From Chionis minor (Eukaryota > Chordata > Aves > Charadriiformes > Chionididae), in the NCBI GenBank assembly GCA_013398295.1, contig VZSF01011264.1, positions 186,001 through 250,000 of the forward strand: a stretch of 64,000 nt of DNA. The letters are read 5' to 3'. The notes beneath the pieces were generated by a model, which saw only the letters and a list, made by a program, of their open reading frames with translations, was not told the origin of the DNA and did no database searches. Positions 60,401-64,000 of this stretch are shown one piece after another; the stretch's first letter is position 1; each line of letters begins with the position of its first letter. The position numbers and the translations under genes are program-made.

Positions 60401-62652
60401 TCTAAGTGTGTTGCCTTTTGGCTGATTAGCATTTCCTTGTTCCTGCCCTTGTTCCACGGGCTGGCGTGAGCAGAAACATCAAGCGGCCGTTTTCGTATCA
60501 CTCCTCACTGCTGGTAGGAGTCCGCGGTGTGGACACCCTGTCCTTGGTTGTGCTCTGAGCTCCCTGTCTGATGCTGACAGTGATATTTAGATATATTCCA
60601 AGCCTGTGTAGGAATGCAGGTGAGGATCCTGGTTGTTCAGAGCTTGGATAGGGGATATGGAGATATGGCACTTGGTGTTTTCCAAGCACAAGGTTGTTTT
60701 GGTGACTGGTTTTGGGGACCTTTTGGAAGGATTACTCCAAGGAAGGAGTTACTAGCTGTCGTGCACCTCGAAGGAAATGTATTGCTGTCTTGCACAGTAC
60801 CAAAGTACCACACCTGGGTGTGAACTGCCTGAGTTCTGAGAGTGAGTGATCACGATATTTTAAATTATTCAGGGCAAGGCACAAGTGGAGAGCCAGCGCT
60901 AATACTCTGCTAGCCCAGAGATGAAACAGCCCTGGATAAAGGGACAGTAATCTCAGTCATTGAAAGTATACAAATAAGATGACTGTCAGCTGAGCAGTCA
61001 TCTCCAGTTGATTGCCCTGAGTAACTTTTTAATTTTAGGTTTTTGTTTGCAGTACTTGATCTAGCCTGTGATGCGGCACAGGGACATTCCTCCTTTGTGT
61101 TTAGCCAGGATGCCTTACGGCGAGCTCTCACCAGCCGAGAGGCAGGAATTGCACAACTTCAGCCTGGCATCACGACGCTACAGCTCTTGGCTGTTACCAT
61201 CAGAGGAGCACCAGGGAAAGATGCATCAAATATAAAATACCATCTATGGATAAGTTATGAGTCAGTCTTTGTCGAGAAACCACTGGCTCAGCAAAGTGTG
61301 TTATCACATTTTTAGTCCCCTCACTCAGCGCCGTTTGGATCTGCTTCCCCTGACCCCCTGTAGATGATGAGTTAGGGTCGCTGGATGATTGTAGTGGTTT
61401 AGCTCACAGCCAATGTGAAGATCACTTTCTGTGCTAGCATTATCTTTATTGAACTGTTCGCCTTAGTGTGTTCAACAGTGTTACAGCAAGATACTTTGCA
61501 CGTTTGTCTTTTAAATATTGTTTGCTCTAGGTGTATGCTGCCTTAATAGAAGTGTGCTTCAAAAATGCTCAAAACCAAATGTTGGTGGGCTTTTTTTCAG
61601 GGTTCTCGGTGCTCCTCAGATGCTAACATGCTTGGAGAGATGATGTTTGGCTCTGTGGCCATGAGCTACAAGGGCTCCACATTGAAAATTCACCAGATCC
61701 GGTAAGATTGATTTTTTTACTGCTGGCCTTTTTAGGAGGCTTACTCCTTAGTGCTAATACATAGTGAATCAAATGCCACAAGAGCAGAGTAAAAGGGATT
61801 TCTGGGTTTGCTTTAAAGTTGTTCTGATACCACTTTGGACACCAAAGGCTGTTATGTCGTGTTTATGTCTATAGAATCTGGAGGGTTGTGAAATGGGAAG
61901 CAAAGCTTGTCTTGGCACTGTGTTTCTGACTGACATCTTCCTTTTTGCCTCCAGCTCACCTCCTCAGCTCATGCTCAGCAAGGTTTTCACAGCTCGCACC
62001 GGAAGCAGCATCTATGGAAGTCTGAATACGTGAGTCCATTACAAATGGTATCTCTTGCACATAAGCAGATGAGTGTCAAGAACACAGAAGATTTTTTTTG
62101 GACCCTCCAGATTCTTTCTCTAGAAAAATAACTTCTTGTTCCCGGATCTGTTAGATCCTGTCACTAGTGTCCTCACCTTTCCCTTGTGGTTGTCTTCACC
62201 TCAGTTTGTTTTAAGCGCATGAATGAACCATTCCTTTAAGGCTGATATGATGAAGCTTGATATTGTAACGTACAAAAGTACCTGCAACCACCGAAGGGGA
62301 AGGAATGAGGACAGAACGCTGGAGTTGGGGAATTTAGTCCAAGATACAGAAAACGACGTTGCAAAAACATCTGTCTTTAGAGGGTTCAGTTTAGTTTTCT
62401 GTGTGTTAACTGACCCGCCTGAAAACGTGGCTGTGAAAGCTTTTTCCAGCGGAAGCCTGCCTTCTCATCTTGTCGGTTCCATGTGGGCTATTATGAAGTA
62501 GCACTATATCCTACTGAAATGCAAATCACTGTTTTTATTGTATGTCTATGTTCGTTATAGGTTGCAGGACAGTCTTGAGTTCATTAATCAAGACAGCAAT
62601 ACATTAAAGCCTGACCACAGTACAATTATGAATGGACTTCTTGGGAATATAG
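48359..62652 (+). CDS. FNIP1: Folliculin-interacting protein 1, exons 2-6 (5' and 3' ends outside or missing)
   Basis: Five exons (48359-48485, 57265-57408, 61601-61701, 61955-62029, 62561-62652) join in frame and match vertebrate FNIP1 from about residue 31 to about 197. Diagnostic stretches include [57 protein letters not shown] and [15 protein letters not shown]. This is the N-terminal longin-type domain. FNIP1 binds folliculin; the complex stimulates RagC/D GTP hydrolysis at the lysosome, controls mTORC1 signalling toward TFEB/TFE3, and also engages AMPK and HSP90. FNIP1 rather than FNIP2 is supported by near-identity to FNIP1 and by the upstream MEIKIN-like gene (FNIP2 has other neighbours). 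Exon 1 is not visible (probably in the 18101-18812 gap). The following exon, which would begin LSQFCSPRRAF, is not found before 64000, so the gene is truncated by the window. Confidence 0.97.
48486..57264 (+). other. FNIP1 intron 2
   Basis: 8.8 kb between exons 2 and 3. Contains GC-rich patches at about 52020-52600 with non-specific ORFs on both strands and a strong foldback at 55693-55763. No internal exon or RNA gene was recognised. Confidence 0.85.
55693..55763. repeat. Near-perfect inverted repeat (26-bp arms, 19-bp loop)
   Basis: The left arm 55694-55718 ('tgctaaatctcacccccagt' then 'taggg') is the reverse complement of the right arm 55738-55762 with one mismatch (a G-T wobble position in the folded strand). 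The flanking C55693 and G55763 add one more pair. The 19-base loop is 'ccaaataaaagtcacctgt'. It would form a stable hairpin in RNA or a cruciform in DNA. No target-site duplication or transposon family was recognised. Confidence 0.95.
57265..57408 (+). CDS. FNIP1: FNIP1 exon 3
   Basis: 48 codons, phase 0/0, acceptor 'ttgtctgtatttcag', donor GTGAGT. Reads [20 protein letters not shown], then a serine-rich linker [20 protein letters not shown]. The linker appears a few residues longer than in human FNIP1 (from memory). Skipping this symmetric exon would keep the frame. Confidence 0.97.
57409..61600 (+). other. FNIP1 intron 3
   Basis: 4.2 kb, AT-rich. The segment 59250-60150 is unusually free of simple repeats and contains an octamer ATGCAAAT at 59309-59316; it could hold a conserved enhancer, which needs alignment to test. 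No exon seen. Confidence 0.8.
61601..61701 (+). CDS. FNIP1: FNIP1 exon 4
   Basis: Acceptor 'gggctttttttcag', donor GTAAGA. Encodes [20 protein letters not shown] then [13 protein letters not shown] and ends two bases into an arginine codon. Essentially invariant relative to mammalian FNIP1. Confidence 0.98.
61955..62029 (+). CDS. FNIP1: FNIP1 exon 5
   Basis: Acceptor 'cctttttgcctccag', donor GTGAGT. Completes Arg, then [24 protein letters not shown], and two bases of a Thr codon. Human has Cys where this sequence has Tyr (SSICGSLN against SSIYGSLN, from memory). Confidence 0.98.
62561..62652 (+). CDS. FNIP1: FNIP1 exon 6 (last in window)
   Basis: Acceptor 'tctatgttcgttatag', donor GTAATT. 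Completes Thr, then [20 protein letters not shown] and [10 protein letters not shown], ending one base into a glycine codon. Confidence 0.97.
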
Positions 62653-64000
62653 GTAATTACAAACAGATTTTGTTTCCTGGTCTCTTTAACTGAGTAATCA
62701 GAGATTCTAGAATATGAAAGTCTTCTAAATAGAATATTTTTATTTTTTTTTTTAAAAAAAAGAAATCTAAAGACATAACAGAAAATTAATGTTGGTGGGG
62801 TTTGGAGGTGAATAAATTGGACAGTTCAAGGAATCAGCAGTGGTTCAATATATACAGCTGTATATGTGTGTATAAAACACATAATAGAAATATTTAGATA
62901 TACTTAAGTTCAAATTCAGAAAATGGTGGAAAATAACAGTCTGTAGAACTTTCTAAGCGGCATATCTCAAATCAGGCAGGATTGATTCTGCCTGGCTCAG
63001 TTCTCCAGTTTTATTTTTGTTAATAATTTTCATTCTGTTGTGTACTCTGGCCACCTGAGCGCACGTGGACGCGTGTTTCGTGCTAGTTTAAGTTAACCTT
63101 GCACAGTTGTGCTGGAGTTTTTGATCAGAGTAGGCAGAGTATCTTTTTGTTCTCTTCTCTTTCTGTCTCTGCCTGATGGTGGAAACTGTGCAGCCTTGAC
63201 AAACCACCTGGTGTCTTTGGTTCTCAGCCCTTGTGGAAGCGCTGCGGCTGGCGGCTCCGTGAAATTAGATAACAGAAAGGGGGGGAGCTCTGGGCTTCTC
63301 CCCTTGGGGACAGCAGAGCTGAGAGTCAAGATACTGGACCTAGTGCCCCAGCGTAGCGGCTTGATGAGCTCTTTGGCATGTCCACCCTTTCCCTTGGTTT
63401 AAATTGTTGACTTTCCAAGCAAATGTCTGTTGTAGGAGGTGGAATGAGGGGCTGCTTCCTATGTTTGCTTTCCAGAATATTGCTGTATGTGAAATACACT
63501 TTTCTAGGGTTGGAAGTAAGGGGTGAATTTGACGACTTTGTTACTCTAGCTGGGTTTCTGGCTTTGACACGGTCCTCATTCTTGTTGGGCGTGTGTAGTT
63601 CTTGGCTTTGCACTGACTTTGACAAGACTACACCTAAGCATGGGCTTAAACGCTTTTCAGGCTCAAAAGCTGTATACCTCATTTAAACCATTCCCAATAG
63701 TCCATTTATAAGGGAAGCCAATTAAGGCCATAAGAACATATTACCTGTTACACGCTTCCTGAATTTACTAAGTTAGGAAAATTAAAAAGATGCATTTTTC
63801 TTAATATTCACTATGCCTTTCGGACTTCAGTTGTGGTTTTTCACAGTGTGTGAGCAAACGAGTTGACTGATACAAGACAGAGGAACTCGCTTCATCTGCT
63901 TTCAGGGTTTTGCTGAGGTTTGCGCTCGGCAAAAGTTTGTTGGATCACAAGTGTGATCTGGACGGCAAGTTCAAATTCAGATAATGCAACTATTGGGCAT
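62653..64000 (+). other. FNIP1 intron 6 (runs off window)
   Basis: Starts with donor GTAATT and continues to the window edge. No following exon was recognised. Short ORFs on both strands at 63093-63686 have no splice context. Confidence 0.85.

Noticed and set aside
1..64000. CRISPR arrays, operons, tRNA/rRNA genes, retroviral proteins
   Set aside because: None seen; the tandem repeats present have no spacers or associated genes, and the sequence is clearly nuclear vertebrate DNA.

Overview
This is a vertebrate, almost certainly avian, nuclear window. Evidence: long AT-rich introns with GT/AG-spliced exons, several CR1 LINE 3' ends in both orientations (the dominant repeat of bird genomes), and a gene order matching the MEIKIN-FNIP1 block of human 5q31. 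No bacterial, viral, rRNA, tRNA or CRISPR features were seen. Two assembly gaps (3650-3903 and 18101-18812) fall in GC-rich sequence where first exons would be expected; a single N lies at 40536.

Layout. 1-2899: AT-rich, no coding exon recognised, several AATAAA signals; from the human order this could be 3' UTR or flank of the next gene (ACSL6), but that is unproven. 2900-5480: a CR1 copy, a CpG-rich stretch broken by the first gap (likely MEIKIN promoter/exon 1), and a short CR1 end. 5481-14272: twelve exons on the + strand that join into one continuous reading frame of about 399 residues ending in TGA; I identify this as MEIKIN, the meiosis-I kinetochore regulator, mainly from position and overall character. 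14273-17598: MEIKIN 3' UTR (AATAAA at 15563) and spacer. 17599-18928: a CR1 copy, the second gap (likely FNIP1 promoter and exon 1) and a GA-rich minisatellite. About 18.8-48.36 kb: probable first intron of FNIP1, with E-boxes, tandem repeats, a 304-codon antisense ORF, and an internal CpG island at about 40.6-41.35 kb that could hold an alternative FNIP1 start. 48359-62652: FNIP1 exons 2-6 (+ strand), closely matching the vertebrate N-terminal longin region; the rest of FNIP1 lies beyond base 64000.

The two genes are tandem, same-strand neighbours but work in different processes. MEIKIN acts at meiotic centromeres with PLK1 and CENP-C. FNIP1 is the folliculin partner in lysosomal Rag/mTORC1, AMPK and TFE3/TFEB signalling. 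The most useful outputs are the base-level exon model of the fast-evolving MEIKIN, a 44-nt pseudo-exon inside it, a possible alternative FNIP1 first exon, the antisense ORF, and a near-perfect 25-26 bp foldback in FNIP1 intron 2. I did not find a convincing new biological system.
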